Part shown: piece after piece, positions 1-6,212 of the stretch
How the letters are laid out: every line of letters begins with the position of its first letter
How positions within the stretch are numbered: position 1 is the stretch's first letter
IMG/VR virus record: IMGVR_UViG_3300021512_000012
Span: 1-22,007 of that record
Origin: a virus
Reading direction: 5' to 3' (one strand)
DNA: 22,007 nt
The notes under the pieces: model-generated
What the model was told of the DNA's origin: nothing
The model's input: only the letters and a program-made list of their open reading frames with translations
Databases searched by the model: none
Program-made: the position numbers and the translations under genes

Positions 1-24
1 AATTAGCTACGGGAGGGAGGAAAG

Positions 25-417
25 ATGAAGTATAGGGAATTGGTAGAGGCTGTAGCAGGGGCTACCGGGAGGTCTGAAGAGGAGGTTCAGCAGATTCTTG
101 ATAAGACAATAGATGTAATGATAGACACATTAGAGAATCTGGAGCCGGTAGCCTTCGGAAGCTTCGGGGTTTTCAGAGTGGAGTGCAACATAGAGAAAGG
201 CGAGCGTGATCCTTACACAGGGAAGCTTCACAGGTATGTGAGAAGCAGATATGTAAGCCTCTATCCTCACAGAAGACTCAGGGAGAAGATCTACATAATA
301 TGGTATCCTCGCAAGGTAGAGTTGGATGAGGTATACTGTTATTGCAGGAGATGCAAGTCTCAGCGGAGGAGCAGAGGATTATGGAGGTCAAAGTTCCTTT
401 CAACAAAATCCAAGTGA
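25..417 (+). CDS. HU/IHF-family DNA-binding protein with Cys-rich C-terminal tail
   Basis: This 130-residue protein resembles the HU/IHF histone-like family, whose dimers bind and bend DNA. Visible HU features are the helical N-terminal half (residues 1-40), the GSFGVF segment that starts the beta arm (about residues 45-50), the arm motif GERDPYTG (compare GRNPxTG in HU), and a basic segment RRLREK at the end of the HU core. HU proteins are usually about 90 residues. Here roughly 35 extra residues follow, very basic and carrying CYCRRC (C-x-C-x-x-C), a possible metal or nucleic-acid contact. The start is preceded by a strong GGGAGGGAGG site. The next gene begins inside its last 37 bases in another frame. 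It could compact phage DNA or assist packaging or regulation; which of these cannot be seen. Confidence 0.85.
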   Translation: MKYRELVEAVAGATGRSEEEVQQILDKTIDVMIDTLENLEPVAFGSFGVFRVECNIEKGERDPYTGKLHRYVRSRYVSLYPHRRLREKIYIIWYPRKVELDEVYCYCRRCKSQRRSRGLWRSKFLSTKSK

Positions 418-662
418 GTCTTGCAAAGGATCGGCGAGTGATCCTGTTTCCCTACGGCGACGAATGGTATGAAATGGAATGGGACAAAGTTCCCGGTCGG
501 TTTAAGGAGTTGTATGTTCTGAAGCTGAAGTTGAGTGGAGTGAGGATTCCAGAAGATCTGAAGGAATTTGAGAAGGACTGGATAGAGGTAAGCGAAGTAG
601 AAGTAAAACTGGACTTGAGCAAGGCTCGAGCTATCAACGAGCTTAATGAGCCTCTGGAGTAA
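381..662 (+). CDS. Small phage protein of unknown function
   Basis: A 93-residue protein that I do not recognise. I chose the ATG at 381 (MEVKVPFNKI) over the in-frame ATG at 342 because GGAGGA lies just ahead of 381 and the shorter form overlaps the HU-like gene less. The sequence is charged and has a likely beta-rich N-terminal half (VSLAKDRRVILFPYGDEWYEMEW) followed by an alternating VSEVEVKLDL strand. It ends three bases before the spike-like gene, so the two are probably translated together. No signal peptide or membrane segment is seen. A role linked to the tail spike, as a chaperone or small structural protein, is possible only by position. Confidence 0.6.
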   Translation: MEVKVPFNKIQVSLAKDRRVILFPYGDEWYEMEWDKVPGRFKELYVLKLKLSGVRIPEDLKEFEKDWIEVSEVEVKLDLSKARAINELNEPLE

Positions 663-665
663 AGG

Positions 666-2306
666 ATGCCTATTGCGTATGATCCCACTCTCAATACAAT
701 CACGGTAGTAGGATTTTCCGAGAGTAGCCCCTGCACTTTTGAGGACATTTATCAGGCGTCGGTAGATAATGGATGGGGAGTAGTGGAGAAAGCAGGGAGT
801 AAGAGCTACTTCATAAACGCATATTTGCAGTTCGGAGACGGCGAAACCGAGACATACTTCGCGGATAAACAGTTTTGTCTCGAGATGCCCAAAGAGCTTA
901 TAACTGAGGACGGCGAGAGGTTGGTCGATGCGAAAGATAACGCTTTTCTGGATTTTCAGCAAGGTATCTTTTTGTTCTCCGGTAGTTGGGGAGGGGGTAG
1001 CTGGGGAAGGTTTAATCTGGGAGAGAACAGCACAGTAGACTGGTGCTTTTTTATGAATCCTTCTGGGGACGTGGTAATTAGCGTCGGTTCTATAGTAGAC
1101 TCCTATGCTCATTTTCAGTCAGTGACTCCGAAAGTAAGGATACAAGGCGTTCGAATTAAGAAGACAGGATTGAATGTCTACTCGCCAGTGGAGATTTCCG
1201 ATGTAAGGCTTGAAGGTCAGTATGTCGGAATAAGAACTTCTTCATCGGGGCCGAGCAGTTTTGAGAACATAAAAGCTTACGGAAACACTTACGCAATACA
1301 GTATAACAATTATGTCAACCAAGTGAAAGAAAGATATCTTATCAACTGCTATTTTGATTCGTGGAAAGTCTACATTTATTACCATGCTGGGACAACGGGT
1401 TATCCAGTGATTTGGCGGAAGTATAAAATTAACCTCAGAGTTATAGACAGCGATGGAAATCCTGTTACAGGGCTTATCGTCAGGGTGTTTGACAAGGACG
1501 GAAATAAGGTAGGCGAATACATGACGACGGGAGATTACTTCGTTGTTGAAATGCCTTATGCCAAGCTGGATGGAGGGAGATATCCGGAATACATAGGAAG
1601 CGGTAACAGATACGCCTTCGAAGAAGACGAGTGGGAGATAATGAGTCCTTTCAAGATTCAGATTTGGAACGGTTCGGAGCTTCTGTATGAAAGCGTTCTG
1701 AAAGATGAGGATTATGTTAACAATCCTCCTGCCTACATAGACATTACAATAGACCCTCCTTCATTTACTCTCGCAGATTTGATGGAAGAAATTCAGTCTC
1801 ACAGAGATCAGGTTGAGCCGAAGATAGATGTTCCCATCAGCTCCAGACTCGCTTCTGACGACAGCAGACTGGACAACCTTGATGCTAAGATATCTTCACG
1901 CAGTTCTCATACGCCTGCAGATGTTTGGAGTTATCCTGACAGAGGGTTGTCCAATCCCGACGATTACAAAGCCGATGTGAGTGGTCTGGAGGATCTCGTT
2001 CAGGCTATAAAATCACAGACCGACCGGCTTCAGTTCGACGGGGAGGGAAACCTGATAGCGACTCTGACCAGCAGTCTGGTAGAGGTTCTAAGCTTGATAC
2101 TGGGATTAGTTCAGCACAATTATCGCTTGACGGATGTTGTTTACGAAGAGGCGGGAGGGAGAAAGAAACTGAAGTCAGCAAAGGTTCTGCTTTACGCAAG
2201 CCGGGAAGATCTGGAGAATGGAGGAGATCCTATTGCAGCATACCGGCTGGATCTTCAGTATGATGAAGAGGGGAATCTGATCGACTACAGGAGTGTAAAG
2301 CTATGA
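666..2306 (+). CDS. Putative tail spike/fibre protein (beta-helix plus Ig-like domain)
   Basis: A 546-residue protein with the build of a phage receptor-binding spike or fibre. Residues about 1-240 are Gly/Ser/aromatic-rich with short repeated strands, as in a parallel beta-helix (for example VRIQGVRIKKTGLNVY and VEISDVRLEGQYVGIR). Residues about 255-360 (INLRVIDSDGNPVTGLIVRV and what follows) look like a carboxypeptidase-regulatory-like or Ig-like beta-sandwich. Residues about 390-430 contain the recurring PISSRLAS...KISSRSS...ADVWSYPDR pattern that I associate with trimeric phage fibres. The last 60 residues form a small charged beta domain. The start follows GGAGTAAAGG, three bases after the previous stop. 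The stop overlaps the next start (ATGATGA). Host binding is inferred from architecture; no catalytic motif for a depolymerase was recognised. Confidence 0.65.
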   Translation: MPIAYDPTLNTITVVGFSESSPCTFEDIYQASVDNGWGVVEKAGSKSYFINAYLQFGDGETETYFADKQFCLEMPKELITEDGERLVDAKDNAFLDFQQGIFLFSGSWGGGSWGRFNLGENSTVDWCFFMNPSGDVVISVGSIVDSYAHFQSVTPKVRIQGVRIKKTGLNVYSPVEISDVRLEGQYVGIRTSSSGPSSFENIKAYGNTYAIQYNNYVNQVKERYLINCYFDSWKVYIYYHAGTTGYPVIWRKYKINLRVIDSDGNPVTGLIVRVFDKDGNKVGEYMTTGDYFVVEMPYAKLDGGRYPEYIGSGNRYAFEEDEWEIMSPFKIQIWNGSELLYESVLKDEDYVNNPPAYIDITIDPPSFTLADLMEEIQSHRDQVEPKIDVPISSRLASDDSRLDNLDAKISSRSSHTPADVWSYPDRGLSNPDDYKADVSGLEDLVQAIKSQTDRLQFDGEGNLIATLTSSLVEVLSLILGLVQHNYRLTDVVYEEAGGRKKLKSAKVLLYASREDLENGGDPIAAYRLDLQYDEEGNLIDYRSVKL

Positions 2307-2482
2307 TGATTCTGGGGAGCATTCTGCTGGGGGAGGAAGCGAAAGTGAATCACTATCCTGTTCCTGTTAAGGTAGCGGTAGAGAGAAAGGCTAAGTTGAC
2401 GGCTCGCAGGAAGGTAGCAAAGATCTCTGCTTGTCTGAGACGATCTCGTAGCCTTAAGATAACAGTCAGGAGGGCGGGATGA
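2303..2482 (+). CDS. 59-residue basic repeat protein, coupled at both ends
   Basis: A short ORF in the 170-base gap between the spike-like gene and the next one. It starts at 2303, where ATGATGA overlaps the upstream stop, and its TGA at 2480-2482 overlaps the next ATG at 2479. The product starts MMILGSILLG and then turns very basic. It carries three imperfect repeats of about 11-12 residues: AKLTARRK, AKISACLRRS and LKITVRRA. The alternation of hydrophobic and basic residues suggests short beta strands. The double stop-start overlap and the absence of any other gene in this stretch argue that it is translated. Function is unknown; a small fibre-associated protein is possible from position. 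Confidence 0.6.
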   Translation: MMILGSILLGEEAKVNHYPVPVKVAVERKAKLTARRKVAKISACLRRSRSLKITVRRAG

Positions 2483-2826
2483 TAGAGGTTTATCGCGGGG
2501 ATACATTGGAGATTGAGTGTGAAGTGAGGGATTCTAACGGGGAGTTGATAGACCTCGCCGGGAGTCAGATTCGTGCAGAGCTTACAGACCTGTCCGGGGT
2601 TTCAATCAAAAAGGCTACCGCAAATGTCGTCGGAGGAAGCGACGACGAGGTAAAAGTTACAGACCTGGGAAAGTTCGTTATTCTTTTCACTGCAGAAGAG
2701 ATGGAACAGTTGGAAGCTCGCGACTACTGGCTGGAGGTAGAAATCACGCAGGGCGATCGGGTCTTCACGGTCGTCCGGGAAAAAGTCCGCGTAAAGGAGG
2801 ACATCATAACATGGGACTCCAAGTAG
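2479..2826 (+). CDS. Putative beta-sandwich tail-associated protein (BppU N-terminal-like)
   Basis: A 115-residue protein beginning MIEVYRGDTLEIECEVRD. A short strand, RGDT, then alternating strands with SQIRAELTD and DYWLEVEITQGDRVFTVVREKVRV, form the pattern of an immunoglobulin-like or BppU-N-terminal-like beta domain found in phage baseplate and fibre accessory proteins. The start overlaps the preceding stop (ATGA), and AGGAGGGCGGG lies just before it. The downstream gene may start inside its last codons. The position next to the spike-like gene fits a fibre anchor or accessory role. The family assignment is a resemblance by eye, not a firm match. Confidence 0.55.
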   Translation: MIEVYRGDTLEIECEVRDSNGELIDLAGSQIRAELTDLSGVSIKKATANVVGGSDDEVKVTDLGKFVILFTAEEMEQLEARDYWLEVEITQGDRVFTVVREKVRVKEDIITWDSK

Positions 2827-3170
2827 CGGAGGGATCAGTCATGGAGATGGTCGGATTAGGCATCGGAATCCTGTCTCTTTACACGACTTTCATCTTCTTT
2901 CTGTGGAGGAATTTGTCCCAAAAGGTAGACAAGCAGGAGTTCTACCGCATACTGGATCGGTTTACAAGCAAAGAGCGGGTAAACGAGCTGACAGAAATCA
3001 TTTTGAGGCACGACCGGCTTCTGTCTTCTCTGCACGAAAGGATTGAGAAGATGGAGCAAATGCTATCTGAGATCCGCACAAAAGTAGATTTACTCAACGG
3101 CGGAAAACTGATCCGAGAGGTAGAGCAGTTAAAGGTCAAGCTGAATGAGCTTCTGAGGAGGATGGAATGA
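2811..3170 (+). CDS. Membrane-anchored coiled-coil protein, lysis cassette (spanin-like or holin accessory)
   Basis: A 119-residue protein with one N-terminal transmembrane segment (about residues 14-32, LGIGILSLYTTFIFFLW) followed by an almost entirely helical coiled-coil (about 35-119) rich in Leu, Glu, Lys and Arg. An N-terminal anchor followed by a coiled-coil is the layout of inner-membrane spanins. XhlA-like proteins have the reverse order. Two starts are credible: 2811 with AAAGGAGG ten bases ahead, overlapping the previous gene by 16 bases, and 2841 with GGAGGG seven bases ahead and no overlap. I list the longer. The stop overlaps the start of the DUF5675-like gene (ATGA). The neighbours support a lysis role. 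No lipoprotein partner (outer spanin) was found. Confidence 0.6.
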   Translation: MGLQVAEGSVMEMVGLGIGILSLYTTFIFFLWRNLSQKVDKQEFYRILDRFTSKERVNELTEIILRHDRLLSSLHERIEKMEQMLSEIRTKVDLLNGGKLIREVEQLKVKLNELLRRME

Positions 3171-3607
3171 TACTGCTATTGATAAGGTTCGAGAGTAGCG
3201 ACCAGGGAACAAAGGGAATCCTCATCCTTCCCGATGGAAAAACCTACTGCACTCTGGAGCTTCCATGGAAGAATAACCGACCTATGGTCTCCTGCATCCC
3301 GGAAGGGACTTATCGCCTCGTGAATCATTACTTCAGAGGCTACCGCAGAAGCTTCCGCCTGCTGGGTGTTCCCGGGCGGAGTTTCATTTTGATCCATAAT
3401 GGAAACTTTGCTGGAGACGAGGAAAAAGGATTCAAGACTCACTCCCGGGGATGCATCTTGGTAGGACGGAAGTTCGGGACTCTGCATGGGCAATTGGCAG
3501 TGTTGTATTCTATCCCTGCTTTGAGCGAGCTGACCCGGAGGCTATGGGGAGTAGGGGAGAAGTTCATCAGAATAACGACGGTCGGAGGAGAAAGGTATGT
3601 TGTTTGA
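3167..3607 (+). CDS. DUF5675-family protein, candidate cell-wall-acting lysis protein
   Basis: A 146-residue protein that I recognise as DUF5675-like. It has the CTLELPWKNN segment, IPEGTYRLV (about residues 44-52), and then FILIHNGN (about 73-80) and SRGCILVG (about 93-100). The spaced H-x-GN ... S-x-GC-I pattern resembles the active-site layout of YkuD-type L,D-transpeptidases, where a Cys and His act on peptidoglycan peptides. Whether DUF5675 proteins share that chemistry is an inference here. It starts at an ATGA overlap with the coiled-coil protein and overlaps the holin-like gene by 11 bases. Its place between two membrane proteins, and the lack of any classical lysozyme or amidase in the window, make it the best local candidate for wall modification or lysis. 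Confidence 0.7.
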   Translation: MILLLIRFESSDQGTKGILILPDGKTYCTLELPWKNNRPMVSCIPEGTYRLVNHYFRGYRRSFRLLGVPGRSFILIHNGNFAGDEEKGFKTHSRGCILVGRKFGTLHGQLAVLYSIPALSELTRRLWGVGEKFIRITTVGGERYVV

Positions 3608-4223
3608 AAGCTTGTTGGGAGGAATCACAGGACTGATAGGTTCGGCGATTTCTGCTTACTTCAACTACAAGAACCATCAACTGAAGATCCAAGAAAGGGA
3701 GCAGGAGTTGCAGTTCGAGCTTATGAAGTTGGATAAGGAGAAGGAGCTACTGAAGGCGGAAGCCGAAGCTCGTATTCAATCTATGACAGTGGAGGCTGAA
3801 GTCAGAAGAGACCTGAAAGAGATGGATGCATATCTGGAAGCCGTTCGGTCTGAGCGAGATACCCAAACAAGGCTATCCGAGCTGATGGACAGGTTGCTGG
3901 AAGTAAGGGGGAGGCTAAGACCGGTCGCCTTGCTCGGAGCGGTAGTGATTGGATTTGTGGATGGGGTAGTAGAGGTTTGGAGAAGATCCATGAGACCCGC
4001 TATAACGACCTATCAAGCCGTGATAACCACTTGGCTCGTCTGGCGGGCTTACGCTTTACTGAAGGCGGTAGGCGGGGGACTGGATCCTGCAGTGGCGTCT
4101 GAGATCTTCTCCCGTGCAGTGGATGCTGTGATCTTCCTGACGGTTTCTTGCTTTACTTGGTGGTTCGGAGATCGTCAAATGTCTCGCTTCTTGCAAGACT
4201 ACCTGAAGGAGAAGAAAGCATGA
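3597..4223 (+). CDS. Three-transmembrane holin-like protein
   Basis: A 208-residue membrane protein. A hydrophobic N-terminus (residues 1-22, LLGGITGLIGSAISAYF) leads into a long charged coiled-coil (about 25-100). Hydrophobic segments follow at about 108-128, 136-156 and 172-190. The end, FTWWFGDRQMSRF, and the MRPAITTYQ segment match the pattern I know from 3TM holins of gene-transfer agents and phages (R-P-x-x-T-Y ... W-F/Y-G-x-R). Holins permeabilise the inner membrane at the time of lysis. The start at 3597 follows GGAGGAGAAAGG, and the stop overlaps the next ATG (4220). The assignment rests on topology and the WFGDR motif, supported by neighbouring lysis candidates. Confidence 0.65.
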   Translation: MLFESLLGGITGLIGSAISAYFNYKNHQLKIQEREQELQFELMKLDKEKELLKAEAEARIQSMTVEAEVRRDLKEMDAYLEAVRSERDTQTRLSELMDRLLEVRGRLRPVALLGAVVIGFVDGVVEVWRRSMRPAITTYQAVITTWLVWRAYALLKAVGGGLDPAVASEIFSRAVDAVIFLTVSCFTWWFGDRQMSRFLQDYLKEKKA

Positions 4224-4423
4224 AAGTGGTTCTTATTCCGCTGGATGAATACAATTACTTCGTTCATGTAGCGAGGAACTCCCTGCTCGTGCTTTGCAGA
4301 CTGTCCGAGCAGTTGCAGGATCTCGCTATGAAGGCGGTCTTGAAAAGTAAGATAGCCGAGTTGGAAAGAGCTTTGAATGAAATATCAAAAACAAAGGAGG
4401 TCAGAGATGACTACAAGACTTGA
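4220..4423 (+). CDS. Small helical protein of unknown function
   Basis: A 67-residue protein beginning MKVVLIPLDEYNYFVHVARN. I chose the ATG at 4220 because it overlaps the holin-like stop (ATGA) with AAGGAG eight bases ahead. An upstream in-frame start at 4148 would lie deep inside the holin-like gene. The rest is amphipathic helix (LCRLSEQLQDLAMKAVLKSK and on) with a charged tail, consistent with a short coiled-coil. The next gene starts at 4407, before this one stops. I recognise no family. Position suggests it is co-expressed with the lysis genes. Confidence 0.6.
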   Translation: MKVVLIPLDEYNYFVHVARNSLLVLCRLSEQLQDLAMKAVLKSKIAELERALNEISKTKEVRDDYKT

Positions 4424-4877
4424 GGAAGGAAAGATCAGAGTGTTCCATGTTAGGGCTTCCGCCGAAAAGATTATGGACGAGGGGCTGATGAAGAAGCTCC
4501 TCATGACTACTGTTAGAAGGATAGGAATGACTCCACATGGACGACCCAAGATCGTCCGCTACCCAGTCCCAGAGCTGGGAACAACGGGCTTCGCTATTCT
4601 GGGCTATCAGACGCTGCACGGACTGGGGAAGGATAAGAGGAAGCTGTATGCTCAGGAGCTGGAGGAAAGTTATGTAGTAGCCGATACATGGCCGGAGCAG
4701 GGCTATATGAACCTGTTGGTCAACAGCTGCAAGCCTTACGACGACAGGCGAGTGGTAGAGGTTTTGAGGGAGTTCTTGGATCCAGAGATGATCTGGTTGG
4801 GAATGGAGGAGAGATATTCAGCTCAGCCGAAGCCGGGGCAGAAGGTAGTGTGGAGGAGAGAGGATGCAAGTTCCTGA
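4407..4877 (+). CDS. AdoMet decarboxylase (SpeD)-like protein
   Basis: A 156-residue protein from the ATG at 4407, which has AAAGGAGG at good spacing; an in-frame ATG at 4377 lacks one. The segment ESYVVADTWPEQGY ... NSCKPYD parallels the SpeD core ESHxxxHTWPExGY ... FTCG. Glu87-Ser88 would be the self-cleavage site that makes the pyruvoyl cofactor. Cys108 sits 20 residues after Ser88, the same spacing as Ser63-Cys83 in the Thermotoga enzyme. The His needed for processing (His68 there) is replaced by Asp93. An upstream GTTGFAILG segment resembles GVSGVVLI, followed by an insertion of about 16 residues. SpeD makes decarboxylated AdoMet for spermidine synthesis. Because of the His change, it could be an unprocessed homologue or one with a changed substrate. 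Confidence 0.65.
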   Translation: MTTRLEEGKIRVFHVRASAEKIMDEGLMKKLLMTTVRRIGMTPHGRPKIVRYPVPELGTTGFAILGYQTLHGLGKDKRKLYAQELEESYVVADTWPEQGYMNLLVNSCKPYDDRRVVEVLREFLDPEMIWLGMEERYSAQPKPGQKVVWRREDASS

Positions 4878-5211
4878 TCCCTTCTCAGGGCTGACCAAGA
4901 GTGAAAAGGTTTATCTGTGGAGACTGGAGAGAATAAGGCGAGGGATATGCCCATGGTGCGGGAGGAGAGTTGATGGAAAGGGGAAGAGGTATTGCAGTCG
5001 TTGCCGGGAGAAGCTCCGCTTCTACTTGCAAAGGTATCTGGAGAGGCGAGGGATGACACATTCAGAATACACACGCATGTATCGGGAGAAGTGGAGGAGG
5101 GAGGGGCGGTGCATTCTTTGCGGGGCTCCCATGAGGGGAGACTCCCGGGCTACTTGCACTAACTGTTCAACCAAGATTTGTGAAAGGAGGAGGCTGGGAT
5201 GCGTTTATTGA
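4864..5211 (+). CDS. Double zinc-ribbon protein
   Basis: A 115-residue basic protein with four C-x-x-C knuckles in two pairs: CPWC and CSRC (about residues 29-47), then CILC and CTNC (about 84-103). The two probable zinc-binding modules are joined by a charged helical linker (KLRFYLQRYLERRG). Such ribbons usually bind nucleic acid or protein, and no nuclease motif is seen between them. The start at 4864 follows GGAGAGAGG and overlaps the SpeD-like gene by 14 bases. The stop overlaps the phosphoesterase start by 13 bases. Function is unknown beyond metal binding; a role in DNA packaging or transcription is speculation. Confidence 0.7.
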   Translation: MQVPDPFSGLTKSEKVYLWRLERIRRGICPWCGRRVDGKGKRYCSRCREKLRFYLQRYLERRGMTHSEYTRMYREKWRREGRCILCGAPMRGDSRATCTNCSTKICERRRLGCVY

Positions 5212-6074
5212 AGTTTCGTATGCCTGAAGACTTTAACCTCTTTCTGTTCGGGGATTTGCATATAGGTAGTATTCTCTTCAGCAGGAAGAAGTGGGAAGCT
5301 TTCGTGAATCAGTTTCAGTCTTCCTACGCAGGGCTTCCTGCGGATAGGAACTACGCGGTCTGTCACGGAGATGTGATAGAGGCTATCCGGGTAGACGATC
5401 CCAGATATGATCCCAGAGTTCATAAGAACTTCCCACTGGAGCAGGTTCAGGATGCAGCAGAGTTGTTGAGCCAGCTCGGAGACGGTCTCTTGGTAGTCTT
5501 GCAGGGCAATCATGAGTTGGCTTTATGGAGAAGCGGAGACTGGGGGATGGAGATAGTGAATCGTCTGAAGGAGAAGCATCGGCTGAGGAGAGTGGAATAT
5601 GGGACGCTGACTGCAAAGATCTCCTACCTCCGACATCGCGGGCGGAGGCTACTGTTTAAACATTACGCGACCCATGGTAGGAGGCTAATCCGAAGCTACG
5701 CAGACGATCCTGAACGGCGTGAAAGTAATGAGAAGCTTATCCTGAAAAGACATTTGAAGAACATGGCAGGAGACGCCTTGCTTATGAGTAAGGGGCATAC
5801 GCATAAGCTCATAGTGGCTGAGCCTAAGAAGAGGCTTTATCTGATAGACGATGGAGAGAGGATCGTTCATCGCTATACTGAAGCCCGTCAGGGCGACTTT
5901 ATCCCTGAAGACATGAGATGGTATGTAAACACGGGAACTTTTCAGAAAGCTTTCGTTCTGGGAGTGAGCACTTACGCCGAGCGGATGGAGATGGAGCCTG
6001 TTATCTTGGGCTACGCGGTCGCAAGAGTCCGGGAAGGAAAGATCATTGGGGTTGATAAAGTTTACTTGGAGTAG
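5199..6074 (+). CDS. Calcineurin-like metallophosphoesterase
   Basis: A 291-residue protein with all the standard metal-binding motifs of the metallophosphoesterase fold: GDLHIG (Asp19, His21), HGDVIE (Asp58), GNHE (Asn104, His105), a later His (H155 or H159 in HYATHG), and GHTH (His200, His202). It should be an active two-metal phosphoesterase, perhaps acting on nucleic acid or a nucleotide. The substrate cannot be read from sequence. The start at 5199 follows GAAAGGAGG and overlaps the zinc-ribbon gene. Metallophosphoesterases are common in phage genomes, mostly with replication or repair genes, so this place between lysis and head genes is less usual. The C-terminal 80 residues form a beta-rich cap. 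Confidence 0.85.
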   Translation: MRLLKFRMPEDFNLFLFGDLHIGSILFSRKKWEAFVNQFQSSYAGLPADRNYAVCHGDVIEAIRVDDPRYDPRVHKNFPLEQVQDAAELLSQLGDGLLVVLQGNHELALWRSGDWGMEIVNRLKEKHRLRRVEYGTLTAKISYLRHRGRRLLFKHYATHGRRLIRSYADDPERRESNEKLILKRHLKNMAGDALLMSKGHTHKLIVAEPKKRLYLIDDGERIVHRYTEARQGDFIPEDMRWYVNTGTFQKAFVLGVSTYAERMEMEPVILGYAVARVREGKIIGVDKVYLE

Positions 6075-6079
6075 AGGCG

Positions 6080-6211
6080 ATGGAGGAGTTATGGACGGCA
6101 GTGAAATGGGTTTTGATCATTAGTGCGGTCGGGGGTTGGATTCTGGCTCTTATGTGGTATGGAACTAAGAAGTTAAAAGAGTTGATTGACTTCCTGCTGA
6201 GGGAGGAGTGA
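6080..6211 (+). CDS. 43-residue single-pass membrane protein
   Basis: A short ORF filling the gap between the phosphoesterase and the portal. The product begins MEELWTAVKWVLIISAVGGW, has one hydrophobic segment (about residues 9-27) and ends in a charged amphipathic tail (YGTKKLKELIDFLLREE). The ATG at 6080 has GGAG and AGAGG just ahead, and the stop ends one base before the portal ATG. The tight fit between neighbours supports a real gene. It could be a small holin, antiholin or portal-assembly membrane anchor; sequence alone does not decide. Confidence 0.6.
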   Translation: MEELWTAVKWVLIISAVGGWILALMWYGTKKLKELIDFLLREE

Positions 6212-6212
6212 G

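Noticed and set aside
360-1112. Long open frame of 250 codons on the minus strand
   Set aside because: It lies opposite two well-supported plus-strand genes, has no convincing ribosome site, and its product has no recognisable pattern. Every other gene is on the plus strand.
4148-4219. Longer form of the small gene after the holin-like gene
   Set aside because: It would overlap the conserved WWFGDR end of the holin-like gene, whereas ATG 4220 gives an ATGA overlap with a good ribosome site.
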